A stretch of DNA of 6,851 nt from Candidatus Nitrotoga sp. CP45 (GTDB taxonomy: Bacteria; Bacteroidota; Bacteroidia; Flavobacteriales; Flavobacteriaceae), in the NCBI GenBank assembly GCA_943329165.2, contig CALQCV020000103.1, forward strand, positions 1-6,851, read 5' to 3'. The notes beneath the pieces were generated by a model. The model made no database searches. It was not told where the DNA came from and saw only the letters and a list, made by a program, of their open reading frames with translations. Shown in pieces: positions 1-5,613 of this stretch. A program made the translations under genes and the position numbers. The number at the start of each line of letters is the position of its first letter. Position 1 is the first letter of the stretch.

Positions 1-464
1 TTGACGAGAAGGGCGAACCGATATCCACTTTTGCATTGAATGATGCAACTTATAACGGAAGTATTTTGGTTGCCGGAGATAATTTTGGATGTGGAAGTAG
101 TCGGGAACATGCTGCATGGGCTCTGACCGATTATGGATTTAAAGTTATTGTGTCCAGTTATTTTGCTGATATTTTTAAAGGAAACGCACTCAACAATGGA
201 TTATTGCCAATAGTAGTTTCACCTGAATTTTTGGTAATTATTTTAAAGAAAATACAGGCAGAACCAAAGACAAACTTGATTATCGATTTAGAAAATCAAA
301 CCATTTCAGTAGATAATACTGATAATTCAGAGTCTTTTGAAATTGATTCATATAAAAAAATATGCATGATAAATGGCTATGATGACATTGATTTTTTGGT
401 GAATAGTAAAGATATCATCGAAGCATTTGAAAAAACCAGTTCACAAATAATAACTACTATATAA
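1..464 (+). CDS. leuD: 3-isopropylmalate dehydratase small subunit, 3' part (5' end outside window)
   Basis: LeuD is the small subunit of isopropylmalate isomerase. With LeuC it converts 2-isopropylmalate to 3-isopropylmalate in leucine synthesis, in the cytoplasm. The frame is open from position 3 to the window edge and ends with TAA at 462-464, leaving about 153 visible residues. The family is usually about 195-200 residues, so roughly the first 45 are missing. The diagnostic small-subunit motif [13 protein letters not shown] begins near position 75, followed by [11 protein letters not shown], which matches the conserved FxxNxxNNGLLPI stretch of aconitase-type swivel domains. The TTG at 36 is an internal Leu codon, because the upstream residues [11 protein letters not shown] also fit the family. 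leuB follows after 10 nt, so the two are almost certainly co-transcribed; leuC is expected upstream. Family identification is firm. Confidence 0.95.
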   Translation, partial: DEKGEPISTFALNDATYNGSILVAGDNFGCGSSREHAAWALTDYGFKVIVSSYFADIFKGNALNNGLLPIVVSPEFLVIILKKIQAEPKTNLIIDLENQTISVDNTDNSESFEIDSYKKICMINGYDDIDFLVNSKDIIEAFEKTSSQIITTI

Positions 465-474
465 AAAAGAAATT

Positions 475-1593
475 ATGAAATTGAAAATAGCTGTTTTATC
501 AGGAGATGGAATAGGTCCGGAGGTTACCAAGCAAGCCGTAGCAGTTTTAAAAGCTGTGGGAGAAGTGTATCACCACAATTTTGAGTTTGAGGAAGCTTTA
601 GTTGGCGCAATTGCCATCGATAAAACTAATAATCCTTTGCCAGACGCTACATTAGAACTTTGTAAAAATTCAGATGCCGTACTTTTTGGTGCTATTGGCG
701 ATCCAAAATACGATAATAATCCAGATGCAAAAGTGCGGCCGGAACAAGGATTGTTAAAATTGAGAAAAGAATTGGGTTTGTTTGCCAACATAAGACCAAT
801 CAAAGCTTTTGAATCGCTTATTGAACAATCACCTTTGAAAACTTCGATCATAGAAGGAACGAATATGGTTATTTATAGAGAACTCACAGGTGGAATTTAT
901 TTTGGTGAAAAGAAGCTAAGTGATGATGGAACAACAGCTTCTGACTTGTGTGAATATTCACAATTTGAAATTCAGCGCATTGCTCATTTGGCATTTAAAG
1001 CCGCGCAGACTAGAAATAAAAGAGTTACGCTAGTTGATAAAGCGAATGTTTTAGAAACGTCAAGATTGTGGCGAAGAGTTGTCACTCAATTAGCCAAAGA
1101 ATATCCAGATGTTACTTTAGATTTTCTTTTTGTTGATAATGCAGCGATGCAAATGATTCTTAATCCAAGACAGTTTGATGTTATTCTTACCGAAAATATG
1201 TTTGGCGATATCATTTCAGATGAAGGTAGCGTAATTGGTGGTTCAATAGGATTGTTAGCTTCGGCATCAGTTGGAAATGAGAATGCATTATTTGAACCAA
1301 TTCACGGTTCATATCCTCAAGCTAAAGGGAAAAACATTGCCAATCCTATTGCTGCAATTTTATGTTCCGCCATGTTATTAGAACACTTTGGATTAAAAGA
1401 AGAAGCAGAAGCCATACATAAAGCAGTCGAACAATCGTTAGAAAACAATATAGTTACACCCGATTTGAATTCGGTAAGAAATTTTGGAACTGACTATGTG
1501 GGAAGCGTTATTGCTAATTTTATATTAAGTACTGATGATAGCAGTTATGCGAATTTTGAAAATATCCGAATTGGGAAATCGATAATTATTTAA
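475..1593 (+). CDS. leuB: 3-isopropylmalate dehydrogenase
   Basis: LeuB oxidatively decarboxylates 3-isopropylmalate to 2-oxoisocaproate with NAD+ in the cytoplasm, the step after LeuD. The 372-residue product is full length. It shows the N-terminal GDGIGPEV loop (residues 10-17), the substrate-binding arginines of the LRKELGLFANIRP region (96-108), and RELTGGIYFG (135-144) with the conserved Tyr143. It also has VDKANVL (187-193) with catalytic Lys189 and the metal-binding aspartates in VDNAAMQ (Asp221) and ENMFGDIISDEGS (Asp245, Asp249). The segment EPIHGSYPQAKGKNIANP (274-291) is the NAD-binding loop. The dimer-type LeuB pattern argues against isocitrate or tartrate dehydrogenase. The ATG at 475 starts the protein exactly at the conserved KIAVLSGDGIG strand, with an A-rich leader just before it. 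The last ~20 residues after VIANFIL look variable. A terminator follows 26 nt after the stop. Confidence 0.97.
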   Translation: MKLKIAVLSGDGIGPEVTKQAVAVLKAVGEVYHHNFEFEEALVGAIAIDKTNNPLPDATLELCKNSDAVLFGAIGDPKYDNNPDAKVRPEQGLLKLRKELGLFANIRPIKAFESLIEQSPLKTSIIEGTNMVIYRELTGGIYFGEKKLSDDGTTASDLCEYSQFEIQRIAHLAFKAAQTRNKRVTLVDKANVLETSRLWRRVVTQLAKEYPDVTLDFLFVDNAAMQMILNPRQFDVILTENMFGDIISDEGSVIGGSIGLLASASVGNENALFEPIHGSYPQAKGKNIANPIAAILCSAMLLEHFGLKEEAEAIHKAVEQSLENNIVTPDLNSVRNFGTDYVGSVIANFILSTDDSSYANFENIRIGKSIII

Positions 1594-1619
1594 AAAAGTT
1601 TAGTTGGTTTATTTTTTTG

Positions 1620-1652
1620 AAGATAGATTGTGTGAGCAATCTATCTTTTTTT
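1620..1652 (+). terminator. Rho-independent terminator of the leu operon
   Basis: There is a perfect 11-bp inverted repeat, AAGATAGATTG at 1620-1630 and CAATCTATCTT at 1637-1647, with a 6-nt loop. It is followed by a T run to 1652. The T tract lies on the plus-strand 3' side, so it should end the leuD-leuB transcript. Read on the minus strand the hairpin is followed by A residues, so it is not a good bidirectional terminator for the convergent TPM gene, which ends 2 nt further on. Confidence 0.85.
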
Positions 1653-1653
1653 A

Positions 1654-2532
1654 TTACCAGCTTCCGCCACTTCCGCCACCAGAAAATCCGCCACCGCCGA
1701 ATCCGCCACCGAATCCACCGCCGCCAGAACTTCCTCCACCGAAACCGCCGCCGCCAAATCCACCGCCACTGCTTCTGCCAAGGCTGCTCAATAGAATGAT
1801 ATCTGTGAGGCTCATTCCACCGCCACGGGAGTTTCCGATGTTGCCACCATTATTTTTGTTTTTAGAAATAATGATTATAATGACAACAATGATAATGATA
1901 ATGGGAACAATTGGAAATTTATCCCCTTTTTTAGTTTGCTTTCGTTCGCCTTTGTATTTGCCTTTAAAAACATCAAAAAGGGCATCAGTTCCTTTATCTA
2001 ACCCCTTGTAGTAACTTCCGGCTTTGAATTCAGGAATAATAATGTTTCGGGTTATTTCTCCACCAATTCCCGCGGTTAATCTGTCTTCCAATCCATAACC
2101 TGCCGAAATCCAAATCTTTCTCTCGGCTTTAGCCAAAAGTATAATAACACCGTTATCGTTTTTCTCAGTTCCGCCAATTCCCCAAGTTTGTCCCCATTTT
2201 GGTGTAAGTATTCCAATGTCTTCCCCTTTTAAACTTTCAATTGTAATGACAACAATTTGAGTCGAAGTCGAGTCGGAATAGCGAACCAGCTTTTCCTCTA
2301 ATTGTGATTTTTCAGTAGCACTTAAAACATTTGCATAGTCATAAACTGAAGTTTGAAACGAAGGTTTTTCAGGAATCGTATATTGCGCAAAAGTTGGCAA
2401 AACACTAAACAAGGTAACTACTAACAATAGGATTTTTAAAGAGCCTACGGAATTCGTAATTTTTTCTGCTACGCTCCAAACAATTTGCGCCTTGCGCTCG
2501 GGTCGTAATTTACAATTCGTAATTTCCATCAT
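1654..2532 (-). CDS. YgcG-like TPM-domain protein with signal peptide, membrane helix and glycine-rich tail; N-terminus extended by repeat DNA
   Basis: This 292-residue protein carries a TPM domain (TPM_phosphatase/YgcG family; phosphatase activity is reported for some members, but the role here is unknown). In order it has an unusual N-terminal stretch (1-30), a signal-type hydrophobic core (about 33-47) with probable cleavage after Ala49, and the TPM domain (about 54-190). The domain includes VYDYANVL, TQIVVITIESL, NDNGVIILLAKAERKIWISAGYGLEDRLT and FKAGSYYKGLDKGTDAL. A basic linker follows, then an Ile-rich helix (about 208-222) and a Gly/Phe/Ser tail ending GGSW, typical of YgcG-type proteins. 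The predicted topology is a periplasmic TPM domain with a cytoplasmic Gly-rich tail. The ATG at 2532 overlaps the upstream TPM gene stop as ATGA, and a second ATG follows at once. Residues 4-30 are encoded by repeat DNA (2451-2525), and no usable start codon lies between the repeat and the signal peptide. The product class is secure; the function is not. Confidence 0.9.
   Translation of the reverse strand: MMEITNCKLRPERKAQIVWSVAEKITNSVGSLKILLLVVTLFSVLPTFAQYTIPEKPSFQTSVYDYANVLSATEKSQLEEKLVRYSDSTSTQIVVITIESLKGEDIGILTPKWGQTWGIGGTEKNDNGVIILLAKAERKIWISAGYGLEDRLTAGIGGEITRNIIIPEFKAGSYYKGLDKGTDALFDVFKGKYKGERKQTKKGDKFPIVPIIIIIVVIIIIISKNKNNGGNIGNSRGGGMSLTDIILLSSLGRSSGGGFGGGGFGGGSSGGGGFGGGFGGGGFSGGGSGGSW
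1657..1770 (-). repeat. Glycine-rich low-complexity coding repeat (C-terminal tail)
   Basis: This is the last ~38 codons of the YgcG-like gene, built of GGGF/GGGGF/GGSS units and encoded by variations of GGTGGCGGA. The plus strand here is C-rich and nearly free of G, in strong contrast to the AT-rich surroundings. It gives rise to a spurious proline-rich reading frame on the plus strand. Such tracts may vary in length by slippage. Confidence 0.75.
2451..2525. repeat. Intragenic repeat element with TCGTAATTT words and GC-rich core
   Basis: The word AATTCGTAATTT occurs at 2451-2462 and again at 2514-2525, with a third partial copy (TCGTAATTT) at 2503-2511. Between them lies a GC-richer core that contains GCTCGGGTC (2496-2504), whose complement GACCCGAGC recurs at 3061-3069. 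The whole element is read in frame as residues ~3-27 of the YgcG-like protein. Its words look like intergenic repeats of flavobacteria, not like protein-coding sequence. The exact ends are uncertain. Confidence 0.65.
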
Positions 2533-2969
2533 TCTCCTATAGATATTTCGTTTGACAATTCATCAGTATCATCGTCAGCATAAGGAAAATACTTTTGCAG
2601 TTGCTCTCCGGCATTCAGGATGCCATCGATTAAGCCTTGCTTGAAATTCCCATTCTTAAAATGATTTTGCATCACATCTTTAGTACAATTCCAAAAATCG
2701 TCAGCTACTTTTTCGTTAATTCCTTTATCGCCATAAATTGCAAATTGTTTGCTTTTGACAGCTACATAAATAATAACACCGTTACGCTCTTTGGTATTTT
2801 CCATGTTAAGAGTCCGGAATACTTCCATAGCTCTTTCAATAGCAGTAATGGAGGTTTGCTTTTCTATATGTACCCTGATTTCGCCAGAAGTATTTTTTTC
2901 GGCTTTGCCAATAGCGTCAACAATTTCCTGTTCTTCGGCTTTTGTTAAAAATTCGTCTACTTTAGACAT
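2529..2969 (-). CDS. TPM-domain protein, soluble
   Basis: This short TPM-domain protein lacks a signal peptide and membrane helix, so it is probably cytoplasmic. Visible family features are the N-terminal helix FLTKAEEQEIVDAIGKAE, the strand TSGEIRVHIE, and NTKERNGVIIYVAVKSKQFAIYGDKGINEKV, followed by DDFW and a C-terminal helical part with an acidic end. From the ATG at 2969 it has 146 residues. An in-frame ATG at 2993 would add MLDLNKTK. I prefer 2969 because MSKVDEFL fits the usual compact start and is preceded by an A-rich leader (AAACAAAG). The stop overlaps the next start by 4 nt (ATGA), implying translational coupling with the secreted TPM protein. Pairs of TPM proteins downstream of lemA recur in Bacteroidota (from memory). 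The biochemical function is unknown. Confidence 0.88.
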   Translation of the reverse strand: MSKVDEFLTKAEEQEIVDAIGKAEKNTSGEIRVHIEKQTSITAIERAMEVFRTLNMENTKERNGVIIYVAVKSKQFAIYGDKGINEKVADDFWNCTKDVMQNHFKNGNFKQGLIDGILNAGEQLQKYFPYADDDTDELSNEISIGE

Positions 2970-3018
2970 CTTTGTTTTGTTTAAATCCAACATTACTTTT
3001 TGTGGAAAAATTATTTAA

Positions 3019-3107
3019 ACCATTAAGAGATTAAGAAAATTAAGTTGTTTTTGACTTAATGACCCGAGCAACGCGAACAGGCGAAGCAAGCTTAATACCT
3101 TAATGGT
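3019..3107. repeat. Palindromic intergenic element between lemA and the TPM pair
   Basis: The outer arms ACCATTAAGAGATTAAG (3019-3035) and CTTAATACCTTAATGGT (3091-3107) are inverted repeats of 17 nt with two mismatches. Inside, ATTAAGT (3039-3045) and ACTTAAT (3054-3060) form a second small stem. A GC-rich core follows (3061-3090) and begins with GACCCGAGC. The element fills most of the 161-nt gap between lemA and the soluble TPM gene. It would be transcribed in the lemA-TPM message and could form a large hairpin there. No open reading frame is evident. Confidence 0.75.
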
Positions 3108-3130
3108 GGAATTTTTAATTTATTCTATTT

Positions 3131-3724
3131 TTAGAATTTTACTTCAACAGGCTTTTCAGCACCTTCAACCGATTGGAAATAGGTTTTTTCTTTGAAACCA
3201 AACATACCTGCAAAAATGGAGTTTGGAAAAGTTTTAATGTGCGTATTATATGGTTTAACCGCTTCATTAAAACGAGTTCTAGCCGTTAAAATTTGATTTT
3301 CTGTACTTGCTAATTCGTCTTGTAATTTCAAGAAGTTGGCATTAGCTTTTAAATCAGGATAACGTTCTACAGACACCAATAATCTTGACAATGAAGAAGA
3401 AACTCCTGATTGTGCTGAATTAAAAGCAGCCAATTGTTCCGGTGTAATGTTTGTTGGATCTACTGTTACGGCTGTGGCTTTAGCTCTAGCTTCAATAACG
3501 GCAGACAAAGTACTTTTTTCAAAATCGGCAGCACCTTTAACAGTGTTTACTAAGTTCCCAATTAAATCATTTCTTCTTTGATATGAAGTGTTCACATTAC
3601 CCCATGATTCGTTGATAGTTTGTTCGTATCCAACGGCCGTATTATTAATTCCTTTAACCCAGCTGTATATTCCAAAAATGATAACAGCTCCAATAATCCA
3701 AGGTAAAAATTTTTTAAAATCCAT
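3131..3724 (-). CDS. lemA: LemA family protein
   Basis: LemA proteins are small, membrane-anchored, all-helical proteins of uncertain function; the founding member was described as a Listeria surface antigen. The 197-residue product has a short N-terminus, one hydrophobic segment (about 8-24), then the helical LemA domain. The hallmark stretches are ESWGNVNTSYQRRNDLIGNL with VNTVKG following (39-64), the AR-rich helix (79-83), VERYPDLKANANFLKLQDEL (119-138), TENQILTARTRFNEAVKPYN (141-160) and the terminal TFPNSIFAGMFGF. The length is normal. The start at 3724 places MDFKKF directly before the membrane helix, and the upstream gene ends 27 nt earlier. It probably shares a transcript with the MerR-type gene and the small membrane protein. 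Two TPM proteins downstream are a common lemA context. Confidence 0.95.
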   Translation of the reverse strand: MDFKKFLPWIIGAVIIFGIYSWVKGINNTAVGYEQTINESWGNVNTSYQRRNDLIGNLVNTVKGAADFEKSTLSAVIEARAKATAVTVDPTNITPEQLAAFNSAQSGVSSSLSRLLVSVERYPDLKANANFLKLQDELASTENQILTARTRFNEAVKPYNTHIKTFPNSIFAGMFGFKEKTYFQSVEGAEKPVEVKF

Positions 3725-3751
3725 GTTTGTTTAATTTAAAGTTTAATTTAT

Positions 3752-4036
3752 TTAGTTAGTAATAATTCTTTTTCTAGCTGACAAAATGTAAAGAAGTCCT
3801 GAAATGGTTCCCATAAAAATAAAACCTATGAACCACATAAACTTTTCTGTTCCGTCAATTCTATCCGATTTAGATATTTCGGTTAAACTAAGTATGATAA
3901 AAACCAATTGTGACAAAAGCCCTATTATCAATACTTCTGTAGCATACGACCAATGCATGATTTTCAGCAACGAACCCAAAACTACGATAAGCATAGCCAA
4001 AACAAAACTCAGCGTTAGAATTTTCTTTTTATCCAT
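3752..4036 (-). CDS. Small three-helix membrane protein, GldL N-terminal-like
   Basis: This 94-residue product has three predicted membrane helices (about 6-26, 34-52 and 66-85), a lysine-rich start (MDKKK) and a basic end (SARKRIITN). The segment VVLGSLLKIMHWSYATEVLI followed by IGLLSQLVFIILSL resembles the two membrane helices of GldL, a gliding motility/type IX secretion motor protein: a G...K..HW turn between helices, then IGLL. It lacks the rest of GldL, so a true motor role is not implied. The ATG overlaps the stop of the MerR-type gene by one base (TAATG), indicating translational coupling; lemA follows after 27 nt. The gene is well supported by its tight packing. The GldL relationship is from memory and the function is unknown. 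Confidence 0.78.
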   Translation of the reverse strand: MDKKKILTLSFVLAMLIVVLGSLLKIMHWSYATEVLIIGLLSQLVFIILSLTEISKSDRIDGTEKFMWFIGFIFMGTISGLLYILSARKRIITN

Positions 4037-4368
4037 TATAAGTGATTTTTAATATTTACTAATTGTGCTTTAACTGTTTCCAATTTGCTGATGATTTCAA
4101 ACTTGTCAAGCGTTTTCTTTTGCCCTTCTTTCAAATGTGTTTTAGCGCCGTCAAGGGTAAAGCCACGCTCTTTAACCAAATGATAAATCAGTTGTAAGTT
4201 TTTCACATCTTCTGGTGTGAACATTCGGTTGCCTTTCGCATTTTTCTTTGGTTTCAGAATATCAAATTCTTTGTCCCAAAAACGGATTAGCGAGGTGTTT
4301 ACATTAAAAGCTTTGGAAACTTCTCCAATGCTATAATATCTTTTGTCCGGATTTAGTTCTATATGCAT
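4036..4368 (-). CDS. MerR family transcriptional regulator
   Basis: This 110-residue DNA-binding protein has an N-terminal MerR winged helix-turn-helix: YYSIGEVSKAFNVNTSLIRF (11-30), then WDKEF, a wing KPKKNAKGNRMFT (39-51) and PEDVKNLQLIYHLVKERGFT (52-71). It ends in a short probable coiled coil (about 85-107) that would make the dimer. No C-terminal effector or metal-binding cysteine domain is present, as in small MerR-type proteins of Bacteroidota. It is the first gene of the cluster and overlaps the next start by one base. It may control its own cluster, but no operator could be seen. Start choice: the ATG at 4368 gives a normal 10-residue lead into the HTH. Confidence 0.92.
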   Translation of the reverse strand: MHIELNPDKRYYSIGEVSKAFNVNTSLIRFWDKEFDILKPKKNAKGNRMFTPEDVKNLQLIYHLVKERGFTLDGAKTHLKEGQKKTLDKFEIISKLETVKAQLVNIKNHL

Positions 4369-4385
4369 ACTTTATCTTTTTAAAA

Positions 4386-4426
4386 CTCTGTGAATCTCTA
4401 TTCTTCTTTGTGCATCTCTGTGTAAT
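4386..4426. repeat. CTCTGTGxAT word repeat in the MerR leader
   Basis: CTCTGTGAATCTCT (4386-4399) and CTTTGTGCATCTCT (4406-4419) match at 12 of 14 positions and are 20 nt apart. A third partial copy, CTCTGTGTAAT, runs on at 4416-4426. They fill most of the 77-nt gap between the M23 peptidase stop and the MerR start. The words look like another flavobacterial intergenic repeat type. No hairpin is evident. Confidence 0.55.
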
Positions 4427-4435
4427 AATTAAAGA

Positions 4436-4443
4436 CAAAAGTA
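4436..4443 (-). promoter_or_regulatory. Possible -7 element (TACTTTTG) for the MerR-lemA-TPM cluster
   Basis: On the minus strand TACTTTTG matches the Bacteroidota TAnnTTTG -7 consensus, 67 nt before the MerR ATG and just after the M23 stop. No TTG is found at the usual -33 spacing (the nearest is only 8 nt upstream), so support is weak. It would place the CTCTGTG repeats in the transcript leader. Confidence 0.3.
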
Positions 4444-4445
4444 CA

Positions 4446-5426
4446 TTAATCCAAAGATTGATTTTCTTGATTAGCTAATTTTGAAATGGCAGTATATTCT
4501 GCCGCCGATATATTTCCGTAATAAAAATTTATTGGGTTAACTACTTTGCCGTCCTTATGAACTTCATAATGCAAATGCGGCGCTTCACTTCTTCCAGTGC
4601 TTCCTACATAACCTATGATATCGCCACGTTTTATTCGTTGCCCAGCACGACATTTGTATTTGCTTAAATGACCATACAAGGTTAAGTAACCAAAGCCATG
4701 ATTTATTTCAATATGATTGCCATAACCCGATTTCGAGTTATCGGCACTTTTCACTATACCGTCACCAGTAGCAAAAATTGGTGTTCCGGTACTTGCTGTA
4801 AAATCCATGCCTTCGTGCATTTTTCTCACTTTCGTAAACGGATCACTTCTATAACCAAAACCAGAAGCAATGCGTTTTAATTGTTCATTCTTCACGGGTT
4901 GAATCGCCGGAATCGCAGAAAGCAATTTGTTTTTTTCTTTGGCCAGTTTCAATATTTCATCCAATGATTTTGATTGGATTGCGAGTTCTTTCGAAATAAC
5001 ATCAACACGTTTTGAGGTTTTGATAACCAAATCCGAATTATTAAACCCTTCCAATTCTTTGTATCGGTTTACACCACCAAAACCAGCTTTTCGTTGTTCA
5101 TTCGGAATAGGCGACGTATTAAAATAAGCTCTATAAATATTATTATCTCTGTCAGCAACATCGTCCAAAACATTGGCGACTTCGTCCATTTTTTTATTCA
5201 ATATGGAGTAACGCAACTTCATCGTTTCAATCTCACGCGCCTGCAATCTGTCTTTTGGAGTTTCTAAATAAGAGGAATTCAACAAGGCCACAAAACATAA
5301 AAACCCAAAAAGAGAAGAAGCAAGCAGAAACAAACCAATAAATCCTAGCTTTTTAGACAGTTTCGGTTTTATTTTGCGGTAAGCCAAACTTTCGGTATCG
5401 AAATAATACTTTACTTTCTTCGCCAT
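4446..5426 (-). CDS. Membrane-anchored M23 family metallopeptidase (LytM-like)
   Basis: This is a predicted zinc endopeptidase that cuts peptide cross-bridges of peptidoglycan in the periplasm. The 326-residue protein has a basic cytoplasmic N-terminus, one membrane helix (about 28-50), a helical, probably coiled-coil region (about 58-95 and 135-170) and a C-terminal M23 domain (about 185-300). All expected site residues are present: His204 and Asp208 in HEGMD, His253 in YGHLS, and His284/His286 in PHLHYEV. By comparison with LytM, 204, 208 and 286 bind zinc and 253 and 284 are catalytic, so the enzyme should be active. The glycine-rich FGYRSDPFT entry motif is typical. The start at 5426 gives the expected short cytoplasmic lead. 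It is divergent from alaS with 187 nt between them. The MerR gene lies 77 nt downstream, so it could partly read through. Confidence 0.95.
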   Translation of the reverse strand: MAKKVKYYFDTESLAYRKIKPKLSKKLGFIGLFLLASSLFGFLCFVALLNSSYLETPKDRLQAREIETMKLRYSILNKKMDEVANVLDDVADRDNNIYRAYFNTSPIPNEQRKAGFGGVNRYKELEGFNNSDLVIKTSKRVDVISKELAIQSKSLDEILKLAKEKNKLLSAIPAIQPVKNEQLKRIASGFGYRSDPFTKVRKMHEGMDFTASTGTPIFATGDGIVKSADNSKSGYGNHIEINHGFGYLTLYGHLSKYKCRAGQRIKRGDIIGYVGSTGRSEAPHLHYEVHKDGKVVNPINFYYGNISAAEYTAISKLANQENQSLD

Positions 5427-5440
5427 TTTTTATTTTATGC

Positions 5441-5448
5441 TATTTTTG
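5441..5448 (+). promoter_or_regulatory. Possible -7 element (TATTTTTG) for alaS
   Basis: TATTTTTG fits TAnnTTTG on the plus strand in the M23-alaS gap. It lies far upstream (about 165 nt) of the alaS ATG and no TTG is seen at -33 spacing. If used, the leader would include the whole GGTTAT/AACC inverted repeat. Confidence 0.2.
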
Positions 5449-5480
5449 TGGAAGTTTTTAAAAAACAATGGTTGTACGAA

Positions 5481-5488
5481 CAAATTTA
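5481..5488 (-). promoter_or_regulatory. Possible -7 element (TAAATTTG) for the M23 peptidase
   Basis: The minus strand reads TAAATTTG, a TAnnTTTG match about 54 nt before the M23 ATG. A TTG lies upstream with only a 14-nt spacer, shorter than the usual spacing, so the call is tentative. Confidence 0.3.
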
Positions 5489-5533
5489 ACAAATGTTTCA
5501 GTCAATCCCTAAATTATTTTAGGAAGGGGATTT

Positions 5534-5602
5534 GGTTATGCGGTTATTCGGTTATTCGAAAATTACAACATACCAAATAACCAAATAACCAGATAACCGA
5601 AT
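5534..5602. repeat. Inverted array of 8-nt words (GGTTATTC / AACCAAAT) before alaS
   Basis: The left arm is three tandem octamers, GGTTATGC, GGTTATTC and GGTTATTC (5534-5557). The right arm repeats AACC-type octamers, AACCAAAT, AACCAGAT and AACCGAAT (5579-5602), after a partial copy. Positions 5534-5558 pair with 5574-5598 at 21 of 25 bases around a 15-nt loop. The decamer AATTACAACA occurs in the loop (5561-5570) and again just after the right arm (5600-5609). The structure ends about 15 nt before the alaS ATG. Confidence 0.75.
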
Positions 5603-5613
5603 TACAACAAAAA

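Noticed and set aside
36..38. TTG as the start of leuD
   Set aside because: The frame is open to the window edge and the upstream residues fit LeuD; the protein would lose its normal N-terminal part.
570..851. Minus-strand open frame within leuB
   Set aside because: Shadow of a highly conserved leuB region, with no independent coding evidence.
1604..2011. Plus-strand open frame with a run of proline-rich residues
   Set aside because: It is the antisense image of the glycine-rich tail of the YgcG-like gene, whose family match is clear. It also overlaps the leu terminator.
2970..2993. ATG at 2993 as the start of the soluble TPM protein
   Set aside because: It is possible, but it adds eight residues (MLDLNKTK) with no family support. 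The ATG at 2969 has a good A-rich leader.
3039..3060. Intrinsic terminator after lemA or before the TPM gene
   Set aside because: The 7-bp stem is all but AT-only and lacks a clear T tract. It is better explained as an inner part of the larger palindrome.
5534..5602. CRISPR array
   Set aside because: The units are 8 nt and contiguous, with no unique spacers, and there are no cas genes.
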